Origin: Protula sp. h YS-2021
Taxonomy: Eukaryota > Annelida > Polychaeta > Sabellida > Serpulidae
Assembly: GCA_949752745.1 (NCBI GenBank)
Contig: OX457026.1
Span: forward strand, 34,029,911 to 34,093,910
Direction of reading: 5' to 3'
DNA: 64,000 bases
Below are positions 32,250 to 44,400 of this stretch, one piece after another. The notes below the pieces were generated by a model, which had not been told where the DNA came from, searched no databases, and saw only the letters and a list, made by a program, of their open reading frames with translations. Made by a program: the position numbers and the translations under genes. Positions within the stretch are counted from its first letter, which is position 1, and each line of letters opens with the position of its first letter.

Positions 32250-32420
32250 TCCTAACCCTCAGTTACTCAGTTACTCGTTTTTTTACGTCTTATATAATCC
32301 ATGATCTGTGTCGGTATATTTATTACATACTCGAAAAATGTTTGTAGAGACATTTATTTTACTACTCATTTGTATAATGTAGATAATGCTGTATGTACCA
32401 AGGACAATTTCTTACGGCGA

Positions 32421-32539
32421 AATAAAAAAAAAAAAAAAAAAAAAAAAGTCGACGGATGCTGCACTTATTTGCAATCAAAACGCCAGTTACATTATGTAAT
32501 AAAGCACAATTTGAAAAAAAAAAAAAAAAAAAAAAAAAA
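32421..32539 (+). repeat. double poly(A) tract at LINE 3' end
   Basis: Two A runs (about 32425-32447 and 32513-32539) flank about 65 bp of intervening sequence. The first directly follows AATAAA and is the expected LINE tail. The second may mark an alternative tail, transduced 3' flank, or an older retroposon. Confidence 0.7.
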
Positions 32540-33645
32540 CGTATTTATAAAAAAAAAACATTTTTATTACAACTGTATCTTTTTAAGGCTTTAGTTGTAA
32601 TGTTATACAAATTTGCTTGCAAGTAGGGGTCATAAGTACCTATCTCATCTCTACATTTTTGTGATTGGGCAAAAAGTAGCGGAAATACGAAAACTGCAAA
32701 CTTCTTGAAATAATTTTAGGTAACTTGTGCTATTTTGGACAAAGGTAGAACATATACGTATCTATCTGTCTACCACTACGTTTGACGCACAGTTTGGTGG
32801 AAAGTCAATTTTTAGCCAACAGAATCTTTTACAAAGATTTCAAAATACATTGAACTAGAATCTCATTAAATTTATTAAGTTCATTTGTGACGGCTTTTTT
32901 TAATTGTAAAAGTAATAATTTAACTGAAATATACTAGAAAATGAAAACAAATGGTGCAGCGGACTGTGTGTTGGTCACAATTATTTACACAGCACTATAA
33001 ATAATGAATGTAGACCTTATTCATTTTATAGTATTTTAAGAAACATTCGATAACAATGTAGTTACATTGCCAAAGAGGGGCAAGCCTTGGTAGTTCCGTT
33101 ACACAATTGAATGATTTAATGAGAATCGATTGTGCAATTAGTAAGCCACTAAAACACATCACATGTTCAAAGCAACATATTATTTGCTTCTGTGGTAAAT
33201 AGTATGTTTTTTTTATTGAGATAAAAGTTACTAATTTGTTCAATTATTTATATGATATTTACCTGTGAACACTGGTAATAACTATAATTTGCATACATCA
33301 GAAAACACAGAAAACCATGCAGTAGATCGATTCAAGGAGATTTTTGGTTTGTATCTAACATGTGAAAATATACCGATTTAGCCTTTAATCTGGCTTTGCA
33401 AAGCTAAGTTTAAACTGTGACAAGTCAATGTCACCTTAAATGTTATTAAAATTATATGTTATAAATAAAGCAATACGACGATTCGGAAGCAATGTAGTAC
33501 ACAATCTGCAATGTGTTATCATGGGAAAGCTATCAAAGATTTATTCTAAGCATCTTGTTTTTCCCTGCAAACAATCATCAACAAAGCGATGAAACAATAC
33601 AGAACGACAGATTTGTAAAAAAAATAGAAAACTTTTCCACAGACT
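32540..33645. other. intergenic / promoter side of lectin copy 1, nothing else seen
   Basis: AT-rich sequence without recognisable coding. TTTTCCACAGACTATG just before the lectin ATG could include a 5'-UTR splice acceptor. Confidence 0.4.
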
Positions 33646-35795
33646 ATGTATATCCTGTTTACTGTATTGCCACTGTTAGCAACTGGTACAGCAAATGTGA
33701 ACATCGGTCTATGGTACAGGCAGATTGGATTCAATGATATATATGATTTTCATCAAAATAAATTGACAGAGTCTTTGACAACAGTTCCAGCACGTGGCCA
33801 ATTGGCTCGCTGTGGCACTCAATGCAGCGATTTAGTTGGATGTCGATATTTCTTCTGGCAAAATCAAGAATGTGTAATGCTGATATATTCCACACTTTTT
33901 GCAATGGAGCCATATTTTATTCTGCAGCAAAATACTACACTTTACAGTAAATACAACAATGGTAAGTGGAAATGCGTAAAGTCATTTATATTTCTTTAGA
34001 TGAAACATCGTCTATCATTAAAGTTTCTCAACCGTACAGCTCATATCAGCCTTGTAATTGTAGTCTATAAGAACAATGGAATCACGTAACAATAACACGT
34101 TTAAGTTTTTCTAAATTTATTTAATGACTTTGAACTAAAAGACATGGCGAATACAAAAAATAATGTTTAGACAATGCAAGCATCAAAACAGATCTCATAC
34201 TAGATGAAGCAAAAAATCAATATCAATCCCAAAAACTAAAACAGAGGAAACTAAATCAATATATTTCCAATAAGAAAATATAGCAAAGCTCTTTGCAATA
34301 AACTGTTTGCTTAGAGGAATCATTTGGTCTCAAAATAAGATCTTATCAAAGCAAGCACATTTTATTTATAATTTGGTTTCACAGTATCTAAAGGCCTTTG
34401 TGAGTTATGAACTCTCTGTTATAGAAGGTCATAACAACTTTTTGACTCAGTAAAATGTTTTAGCGACTTGAAAATCTGGTGAGGTAATCTTAGTATGTGT
34501 ATAACGACACATAATTAAAATTCAAAACCTATTGGGCCAATAACAAATTTGCATGAAAGTGAAAACATTTCACACAAAACAGGTAATTTGACTAGAACGG
34601 ACGTTGACGAGTATTTTTATCTTTGAATTGCCAGGTTTCTGCCATATTGTTCGTGGAAACAGTTGTTACGAAAAAGTGGATAGACTGATGACTTGGAATA
34701 ACGCTTCTCAGAACTGCCACTCATCCGGGGGTCATCTTATTGATATAGCGGACGCAGATGAAAACCAGTTAGCACTAGAAGTAGCCATCGGTATGTTTTA
34801 CTTAGGAATTAGCAAAATTCGGATAATAATGACATGCAAAAAAGATCAGAATTGACGCAAATACATTTCTAATTTGTTAAGATTATTTATCTTATTGATT
34901 ATTTGTCTTCGAAATAACAGGATGTATAATAGGTTAAATGATTTTAAAAGTAATATTACTGCCAGAATAAATGGTATTGCTTAAAAGAATATGTTGTCAG
35001 TTTTCAGTTCATGGTCCTAAGTGTGCATCTGATATAAAACTTCTTATATACCTTTCATTTTAGTAATAAGTTGGGATGGTTAAAAATAATAAAATATGCA
35101 AAATTGCTTTCTCAAACCTCAGATCATGGATAGTATAATTTGAAACTTTGTGTAAAGATTGACGATTAGAACAAAGATATTCTTTTCTTGAAAGCTCTTT
35201 GTAGAACAACCAATAAATTTGTAAGAAACGAAGTTTTCGTTGCAGTATTGTTACGAACGGGCACTTTTGTTGCTAGCCCAAGTTATTGTTAAAAACTGTT
35301 ATTTATATCAAAGATACATGCATGATTTGATTTGTTTCAAATTGTATGGTTTTCATTTGTATAAACTTGATATTCGCAAATTAATATTTCAATTATAATT
35401 AAGCATCATTCCAAAAAAACTAAATAAATACATAAATGTATTGCAGTATAAAATTAAAATTTGGGAATCAGGAATTATTAGAGCTGTGTAAGCAAATAAT
35501 TATGGAACTTAAAGTAATTAAGACACCTCACTTTCGGGTTATTCTAAGCATCTATAATGTACAGAAGTTATTTTTAGAGCTGGAGTACAGTGTGTGGATG
35601 GGAGGTACAGATATGGAGACGGAAGGGGATTGGCGATGGGAAAGAGACGGGCAAGTCATTCAATATGACGACTGGTATTTCTATCAACCAGACAATTCCT
35701 TTGGCTCTGAAAATTGCTTGGAAATGAAATATGAATTTTTGCACTGGAACGACGAGCTCTGCACAAATGAAAGATATTCAATTTGTGAATACTAG
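33646..35795 (+). CDS. secreted PAN-like plus C-type lectin protein, copy 1 (3 exons)
   Basis: Exons 33646-33961, 34635-34790 and 35578-35795 join in phase 1 to 690 nt (229 residues). Exon 1 has a signal peptide (MYILFTVLPLLATGTA) and a PAN/apple-like segment with four cysteines (RCGTQCSDLVGCRYF, QECVMLIYS). Exons 2-3 form a C-type lectin domain. Exon 2 has the first Cys pair and helix region (GNSCYEKV..MTW, NCHSSGGHL). Exon 3 has VWMGGTD, the QPDN calcium/sugar motif, ENCLE, WND and SICEY. QPD with WND is the galactose-type signature in this family, and the calcium-binding residues look complete. The product is probably an extracellular galactose-type lectin; a role in recognition or defence is inference. 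Donors are GTAAGT and GTATGT. It heads a tandem array continuing at 38.1 and 41.4 kb. Confidence 0.85.
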
Positions 35796-38099
35796 TTAGA
35801 CTAGATATTGGTTCAGTATTGTATCTTTTAACCTTTGTTGTGCGCTTCTCCACTTTCTACTGCAAAAGATAAATATTTAGCAAGAAAATTATTCAGATAC
35901 TAAAATACCATTTTTAATCACTAAAGTTGTTCAGTAAGTGCACACGGTTTTTGAAATTTGGAAAGAATGTCCGCCAGAGGTTGACAGATAAATGAAAGAC
36001 ACAAAGCAACGTTTCAATATCTTCAATCGGGTCCCTTCCTCATATTATTTTATTTCAAAATATAAGCAGATTACGTCTAAGAAAGAACAGATGGAAGATA
36101 GAACTAAAACCGTTAATGCAGAATGCTGTATTAATCATTGCGCAAAATGGACATACTTTCCTTGACACCTAGAAAGGTTTAATAACAAACAATTATATCT
36201 ACGAATTAAACATCCTTTGCAATACAGTTTTATTAGCTTTTTAATCAGTAATTTTTACTATTTAAGTTAGTAACAAAAAATTATATCTACAAACTAAACA
36301 TCTCTTTGCACAAATATGGAGCAAGCTTTTGAAGAAATTCCATTGTAGCAGTGTTTGCCTGGGTTTGCTTATATTGGTACTCTATATAAAATAGAATTCG
36401 GTTGAGCACTCTTTTATTTTTACTGACATGTCACATATTGAAATAAAATAGCATAAATTTTAAGCACAGAGATTGTACTAGAAGCAAGAAGTAGGCTATG
36501 TAACACATTAAGTTTGTTATACTGGTGAAAATGGTTTTTGAATAATTATGTGCATAGTTTATATTTAATTTGATTTAATTTAAAAGTGTCTCAAAAACTA
36601 CTACAACTGTGTTTTATAAGTTATATCAAAGTCCAAAGAAGTCATAAAGTTTGTCAACTATAAAAACCTGAAAGCAACAACCCCGTCAAATACAAACAAA
36701 CATAGGCAGTATGCTCTTACTAGCGCCACATGGCTCATATCACCTGATACCTTGCAAAGTGTCACAATACAAAGGACGCTGAAAAGTCTCTCTAAACATT
36801 CTTCTGTCTCTGGATCACAACATAAGCTTTTAAACATAACTAATTGAATTGGTCTTACGTCATTGGGCAACAAGAAATGTGATTACGTGCAATAGATATG
36901 TCAAATAAATACACCCGCCGAAGTATGACATCATACCACGTAATTGTTGTCAGAAACACCGACACGTTTTATAACTGCTTAGTTACGACTTCTGCATTGA
37001 ATCTTACTTCATCAGCAGAAACTCGAAAAAGTTTCATGCTTTTAATGATAGCACTATGACAAGATTGTGTTCTCAAAGGTTAACATTTGACATATGGCCA
37101 AACTCTCTGTAATATTATCTCTTCCTTCTACAACATTCAGTTGGTCAAAACTGCAACCAGTTTCGTCAAGGGATAATGTACATAATTTTTGAAAATCTAA
37201 AAAGCTTGCAGTGTAATGGAAGGAGACGAGTTTTGCAATTTTGCATGCAAATAACGTGTAAGTATGTTTATTGTGGACTGCAACCGCAATTGTTAGGTAA
37301 AACAAAGGCATTTGTTTTTAACTATCCTTCACGTAGCAATCTCAAGAAGTAAAATATTTGGTTTTCAGGATATAATATGTATACATATATTTCGAAGTTT
37401 TAATTTTTTAAAGTCTAATCCTAGCTAAAAATCACAAATAAAAGGGTAACTAACAAAGATTTGTATGTTCTATTCCAGAAAGAGAAAAAGTAATGTTTCA
37501 AATCAGTTCTTTCTCATTTTACTTACAAGAGACAATATTTTTAGGGCATTGAAAGTCTAGTTTACTAAATCACTTATTCTTCAAAATGACAAACAGTAAC
37601 AAATCAATTGTTAAATATCACAAAAAGCCATGAAATTGAAAAGCTAATGGCTCATCCCTGAAATTAGTACATGTCGAATGTTCTGCTTAATTTATATTTA
37701 GAACAGCATATCGTTTAACACAATCTGCTGAAAAGAGAAATGTCCTTAAACCAGAACAAACCAACAAAACCAATGTTAGTATTATATAACTGTGTAGAGA
37801 AAATTTAAAAAACAAGTATTTCAATGTAATGAACAGAACTAAAAACAGCAAGATGTCATTTGATCTCGCTAGAAATGAAAGATCTCATGAACTTGCAACA
37901 ACTCAAAGAATACGTGTTGATCATCTAATGTTTCAGAAGAAAATTCATCTGAACAAAATGTACATTATTCTCAAAACAAACTATAAAAATCCTGTGCACT
38001 GCCTTGCTGATACAGACACAGTTGTAGCAGACACAGTTACTTTAACAGTGAATTATGGTATAGAAAAAGTTTAGCTAGCAATATATCTTAATCTCATCA
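35796..38099. other. spacer between lectin copies, nothing recognised
   Basis: AT-rich, with short frames only. The small frame 37829-38074 has no domain signature. Confidence 0.4.
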
Positions 38100-39480
38100 A
38101 GACAATCTGGCACAGCTGCTGCCTAGTACTTTTACATATGATCTAATGGTGAGATATGGCATGCGTTGCTTTAAACTAAGGGAATGCCGCTACATCATAT
38201 CGGAAAACCAACAGTGTGTGTTGTTGATTTGTTCTAGAACTTTTTTGACGTTACAGCTGTTATACCCTTTACAGTAAACGTGACAACGGCACGTACAAAA
38301 AATACACTGGTCGTCTTTTGACATTTTTCACTGTGACTACCGCCCGGCAGGTTTCATGTGTTAGTTTTGTAAACTGAGAAATCTGATGTTATTGAAATTG
38401 TTACTAGTTCTAATTAATTTACATTTAAATAAACTCGAAATTGTAATCTTATATCATCATATGGTCTGTGAGCTCCCAAATTTAGCCACGAAAGATAGCC
38501 AACAGAGAAATTATGTGGTAAGAACATTAATACTGGCCACAATGAAGAATGAACAGTATCTTCAAGCAAAAGATTTTTTATTGCACCTATTTGCCCGGTG
38601 TATTCAAATGAAAGAATTCTTCCACATAGCTCAGAGAAACAGCTGCTATGAAAAAGTGGAACAGCTGATGACATATCAAGAGGAATGCCAGAACTGTCAG
38701 TCGTTCGGGGCTAATCTCATACATAAGATTAACTTTGCATAAAACCAACAAACAAATTAATTCATTCAATCATAAAAGGATGCAAATAACTCACTCATAA
38801 ATCATATGAGAGTATTGAGTTTACAAAACACAAAGGACAAAGAAAAATGTCAAATCACAAGTCACATTGAAGACTTAATATAAAATAAAAATTATCTAGA
38901 AATGGCTGCATTGACAGCAAGACAAGTCTATCCTTGGCCCTGTGATTCTTGAAAATTTAGTACAAAAATTTAGTATAAAAATGAAAATTGTCTAGAAATT
39001 ACTCATTGACAGCAGGACAAGCCTATTATTGGCCCTGAAATTGTGCGATTTTCCGCAAATTTTTGTTATTGATTCTGGATCAGCGAACCTTCTAATTTTC
39101 TCGGTGAAACTTTTTCAGTGGCAAATCGTGGATAGTTTTATAAAAACATGGGAAATAAGACTTTTTTATTCATTTAGCTGTATGGAAAAATCGAGCAACC
39201 TGTAACTTATAATGTATGTTTTGGTGCATGGAATAAACACCCTTAACTGATACAAATGTAGTCTTATCATATATCCAATATAATAACACTTATAAATTAT
39301 GTCCAAATTGAATTTTAGAATTGTATTTAGTTGGGTGGCTCGGATTAAGAGACGGAGACCGTCTGGCAGTGGGAAAGGCACAGCAGAACCTTGAAACGTA
39401 CCAACTGGGATTAAAATCAACCTGATAACCGGGATTGTTGGGAAGACTGCATAGAAATGAGAACTGCATATCGTAGACAT
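38100..39480 (+). pseudogene. lectin copy 2, degraded
   Basis: Three pieces match the exons of copies 1 and 3 in order and strand. About 38120-38290 keeps the PAN-like core (LRECRYIISENQQCVLLICS) but is then frameshifted. 38612-38735 matches exon 2 (RNSCYEKVEQLMTY, CQNCQS.GANLI) without the rest of the exon or its donor. About 39312-39480 matches exon 3 (GGSD, ETETVWQWE, NQPDN) with in-frame stops. Spacing resembles the intact copies. No functional protein is possible. Confidence 0.75.
38875..39050. repeat. direct tandem duplication of ~95 bp
   Basis: ATT(A/G)TCTAGAAAT...CATTGACAGCA(A/G)GACAAG(T/C)CTAT..TTGGCCCTG occurs twice with about 100 bp spacing, in the second intron of the lectin pseudogene. 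Confidence 0.65.
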
Positions 39481-39759
39481 TGCATAACATCTGCTGTTTC
39501 TTTAAAAATTAGTCCAAAAATCGATAGCCATACAGGGTTCACGTCATCCATTAAGCTGTTCGTGAAAAAATAGCAAAAGAATTGCTATAAACTCTCTGCA
39601 CACGGACACTCGTCGACCCTTTCGTACTTGATGGAAAATTGATGTAAAGCATCAAATATTCGTTAATGAGTATAAGGTAGAGAAGGTAGTCAACATTTTG
39701 CGATCAATTTGTCAACTGTCGTGTCACTATGAATTTATATCTTTCAAATTAATATCTTA

Positions 39760-40205
39760 TTAAAAATTCTGTGGCCAAATTCATCTTAGGCTACATGAAA
39801 TATAAAAGGATTGCACTTGGCTTGATGAAACTCTGCTGGCTTCCTGTGAAGCACAGCATTAAATTCAAAATTGACTTAAATAGTTTACAATATGCTAAGG
39901 GCAAACCAGCCTGCAACGAACCCAGCGATCAGCCACAAGACTAACTATAGAAATACCAAAAGCCAACTTAAAAAGTGCTGGTCATTTGCAGCTTTGGAAC
40001 CACAGGTATGGAACATTCTACTAAGAATTGTTAAAAATTCTCCATCGCTTGCATTTAAAGTGCAGCAGACAGAATAACAGAAAACAGAAAATGTCTTGGT
40101 TCATGTCAGGGGTATTTAAAAATGTAAATTGCTAGAATGTAAATATAAATAATTGTCACTGTCGTGAAGCGCTTAGAACATATTGTTAGTTAAGAGCTAT
40201 ATAAA
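39760..40205 (+). mobile_element. CR1-like LINE 3' end remnant
   Basis: The translation shows degraded C-terminal LINE motifs (the AGFL.. region, then FAALEPQVWNILLRIV and SLAFKVQQTE). The 3' end (GAAGCGCTTAGAACAT, AGAGCTATATAAAACGCCGTATTATT) leads into a TTA microsatellite, typical of CR1-group 3' ends. The front is truncated and contains stops. Confidence 0.65.
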
Positions 40206-40210
40206 ACGCC

Positions 40211-40297
<87 letters not shown>
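40211..40297. repeat. (ATT)n microsatellite
   Basis: About 28 uninterrupted ATT units, forming the tail of the LINE remnant just before it. Confidence 0.95.
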
Positions 40298-40298
<1 letters not shown>

Positions 40299-40514
40299 TT
40301 CTTTACTGTTGAAATAATGTTTTTGTAGTGCTTGTGGTTTTCTGCACAACAAACCTTGACGGAGCCAGCTAGTTGTTACTTATATTTCCATATTTAGGAA
40401 AGTAATAATTAACGTAATGACTCTTTTATAATGACATAATAAAGGGAAATGTACATATTGTAGATTTATTCCGAATTGTAATTAGTCAATTTCTCGTTTT
40501 ATTTCACTCGATTA

Positions 40515-40865
40515 CGGAACCGTAACATCTTCACGAAAATGGATTTATGTTGGGTAAATTTTGTCCTTCTGTATGGCTACTAGGAGCAATGTAAATCTGT
40601 GAGATAATTTTTATTTAAAAATGCATCTCCTGTAAGTTCGACACAAATAACTGTTTTTCTATCCCTGCCGGAACCGCATCATCTTCATTCTCATTGATCG
40701 CTATTGTAATATTTGTTGTTTTTATTTGTGATAAAAATGGATACATGTTGGGTAAAGTTTTTTCTCCTGTTTAATTATCAGGAGCAATGTAAATTTGTGA
40801 GGGAATTTTGATTTAAAAATGCATATCCTGTAAATTCAACACAGATAACTGCATCCCTGTCATTG
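40515..40865. repeat. diverged tandem duplication, ~200-bp period
   Basis: The block with AAAATGGAT(T/A).ATGTTGGGTAAA, AGGAGCAATGTAAAT.TGTGAG, TTTAAAAATGCAT.TCCTGTAA and ATAACTG occurs at about 40535-40655 and again at about 40733-40855. It is non-coding and lies upstream of lectin copy 3. Confidence 0.65.
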
Positions 40866-41428
40866 CTTTTATGATATGAGCTTTCATGTCATGCTGTAAT
40901 AGTCAAGAAAGAGTTCGATGTTAATACAAGTGACGCCAAGGGAAAAGCATGAATACAACAACCACGACTGCCTCTTATTTCACTTGTTTACCTATTGACA
41001 GGATGAATAATTTAGTTTGCTCAGCAATTTATTTTATTATAAGGCACTTGAAACAGTGAAGAATGGTGTGAGATTTGATTAACCTAAGAGCCTATTTGGT
41101 GGGTAAGATCATTGGTAAGTTAACCCGTGCAAGATCATGTGTCAAATATTACTGACTTTTTTCATATGTGCTCAAAAGCAAAAAGTGTTTGTCAGAGGAT
41201 ACTTTCAAAGATAACGCAAAAGTTTCTGAAGAAAATACACTAAGAAAAGTATTTAAATGTTCGGTTGGCGAATCATTGACATAACAAATTGTATTTCATT
41301 TTCGTAAATTCATATTAAAATGTCAAACTGCAAGTTCACAAATTAAAAAAGAATCAGTGCTTTAAAACTACAGCTTATTCCAACAAAACAACTGCTGCTT
41401 GAGCAGATAACCTTAGATTGAACAGACT

Positions 41429-44400
41429 ATGTATGTTTTATACATTGGTTTATCATTGCTTGTGGCTGAAACAGTTTGTTTCAGGACTGAGATGTGGTAT
41501 AGAAAAATGGTTGTCAGCGATGTGTATGATTATCATCAACACAATGTGGTACTATTGCGGCCGAGTACTTCGCTATCCAGCCAAATCTTTGATTGCGCTT
41601 TGCGCTGCGCTGAATTGATCAAATGCCGTTATTTTATATGGCAAAGCCAACAATGTATGTTGCTGATTTATTCCAGGATTTTAGTGAATGATCCATATTT
41701 GACGATACCAAACGATTATGTGCTTTATGGCAAATATGACAACGGTAAGCACAAAACGCGTCAATCAACGTGTTTGCTTATTTCAGTATTACAATACTTT
41801 ACTTACCTGTCCACTTTTGCTGCTGTTTATGGTTTTTCATGTAATATTTTGCACATCTGGTAACCTAGAATTATTTCAGTTTTCTTGTCTTAATGAAATT
41901 GGCTCATTCATCGGGAATCCAAATTAACATGAGTTTGTGCAGGCATACTTATAGGGTATAGATAAACGCTAAACGGTGAGAAAGTATTGCTATAACACAG
42001 CCGACCTCGGCGGGGATCCGTCTGGTATGTATAAAGGCACATAGTGGATGAAGATTTTAGAAAGCAGTTCCTCAGTTTATTAGTTCTATTTTCATGGAAT
42101 CTCCAGTGAGTATGTGAAGTAAAAGGTGTTATACACAACAGACCAAAACGCTGTAGAGGTTGGCTGTTGGACAACCACGTGTGAGAAAGATAACTTAAGC
42201 AAAAATAAGAAACGAATAAAGGACCTCAGTTAGAGAGAAGAGGTTAAAAATCTGTTATAAACGGGAAACTTTTTTAAGGATCAAATTTAGCTGCAATATC
42301 TGTAGACATTTGAGACATTAGTCACTTGGGAATACTCCAACCTAATTTCGTAACGTAAGATTTTATTTTTGCTCATGAAATTATCTTTAATAATAGTGAA
42401 CATTCTTTACAGCAATTATTTTTTACATTAGTCTTTGCCATTTTTTATTTGTTTAGTTATTATTTACTTTATTATTATTATTTAACTAACAGAATTCTGC
42501 CACATAGCTCATAAAAACAGATGCTATTCAAAAGTAGAGCGGATGATGACATGGGAAGAAGCGTCTCGGAACTGTCAGTCTTCAGGGGGTCATCTCATTA
42601 CCATAGCGGACGCGGACGAAAATCAAATTGCGTTAGAACTGACCATTGGTATGTGCTTAATATTGTATCTTGTACATCTTTGCCGAGGGACCCAGTAATT
42701 TCTAAGGTTTTTAGACCCCCTCCCCCTAAGGCTATACACTATATAAGTCCAACTTCAACAGCGCATAACTTCTAAACTGCTGAACAAATTTCAACTATTC
42801 TTTCACCATAATGTTCAGTATATCTTGTAACTTAACCAATGATGTCATTAGTGACGTTACCGACGTCATTTATCCAAAATTTTAAACAAGTATTCCTTCA
42901 AAGCTACTAGAATTTTCATCACTTACCATCAAGATAGTGAAGCGATAACATGAATATCCCATATAAAGAAGTGAAATGTTTTTATTACTGTCAAACTTAG
43001 GTGAATTTGAGAGACATTTATCTGAAAATCTGACTGCCTTTCGCAAAGAAAGATGACTTATTACTTGCCGCGTTTACTTCCATGTCTTCAACAATGCTGA
43101 ACAATTTGCAGATTATAAATATGATGATGCTCATGCAACACCAATGCAAAACATACGTATAAAAAGATTAGCTGATGAGTCCTATCAACCTCCTGTAAAG
43201 AATCGAAAGAAGACAAAAATTGAGACACAAATTAAGACACAAACAAAGAAACAAGCAAAGAAGGATGCAATGCAGGCGGGTAAAGATAGAAGAATAAGCC
43301 TGGTTTGTTTGTTTGTTTGTTTGGTGTTTAGCGTCCCATTCACAAACTAGGATGGGTATATTAGGACGCACTTGCTAAAGAAGCAAGTGGGAAAAAAGAA
43401 GGAAGAATAAAGAAATAGTAAAAGAAGAGTTAGAAAGAAAGAAATTCCGATTAGTCGCCTCTCACGCCATGCAGAAAACAGAACGCAGTTGAAGTATTCT
43501 TAAGATTCCCCCGTAAAAGTGTGGACATGGACATCATGAAGTGTTTGAACCTGAAAATGGATCTGACTTGCTACTGGATATGCGACAGCAAGAAAATCGC
43601 ATCACACGACATTTGAAATATAGATTAGACAATGTCATAAAATGGTACATTATCGTTTTAGCTCGATTCCAGAAAATAACAAAGAATGAATAGAGAGTGT
43701 TGGTAGATAACACTCATCACTCAGACTCTTAGAACATTCAATGAAAGAGATAGGGGTAACGATTTGCCAAATACATTCAAGGATTTATTCAGCCAGTTAG
43801 ATGAGCATAAACGTCAAGGATCTAGATGGATGTTGGATAAGATTCTTCAGACTGAAGTTCACACAGCGACATCAGAACTCTTTCAGGCCTCCAGCTGCAT
43901 TGAGTTGCCAAAGAACATACAGAATACTTAGGGTTTTAGCAACATCAAGAACACAGACAACAAGTGCTTCCTATTGCCTACATTAGCTCATCTACATCAG
44001 ATGCATGGCAATGTATGTGTGGTGTCTGGGTATCAACCGTTTGAACATGAGAATAATGTGGATGATATGATATTTCCAGCACCAATTCAGCAAATTCCTT
44101 AATCAAAGAAGATGAACAACATTGCCATCAATGTTGTTTTGGGAAAATCAATTTGTGGTACCCATCTACATAAGTCGCATGAGCTAACATGAGACTGACA
44201 CTGAAATCAACTTACTGCGTCGATTCAAAGGCATTGCGAAACAACAAAAGGCACCCTTTGTCATCTACTTTGAATGCTGACTTTGAATGCTGTACAGAGA
44301 CACAGCAGGGTGATCGTTACCAACCTCACAAGGCTAATAGTTTTGCTCATGTTGTCGCCAGCTAATATGAAAAGCGTGATCCTGTGCTTTATCGTGGAAA

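Larger units (their letters stand above)
28450..32447 (+). mobile_element. L1-like (Tx1-type) LINE, 5' truncated, nearly intact ORF2
   Basis: Endonuclease plus reverse transcriptase plus C-terminal region on the plus strand, followed by a 3' untranslated segment with AATAAA running into an A tract at 32421-32447. No ORF1 is seen upstream, and the endonuclease starts just after its first strand (NCRGLADYNKRNE), so the copy appears 5' truncated near 28450. Only one frameshift (about 31165-31180) interrupts about 1250 codons. A second A tract follows at 32513-32539. Confidence 0.85.

Noticed and set aside
37829..38074. 81-codon plus-strand frame before the lectin pseudogene
   Set aside because: No signal peptide, domain or splice context, and composition matches the AT-rich background.
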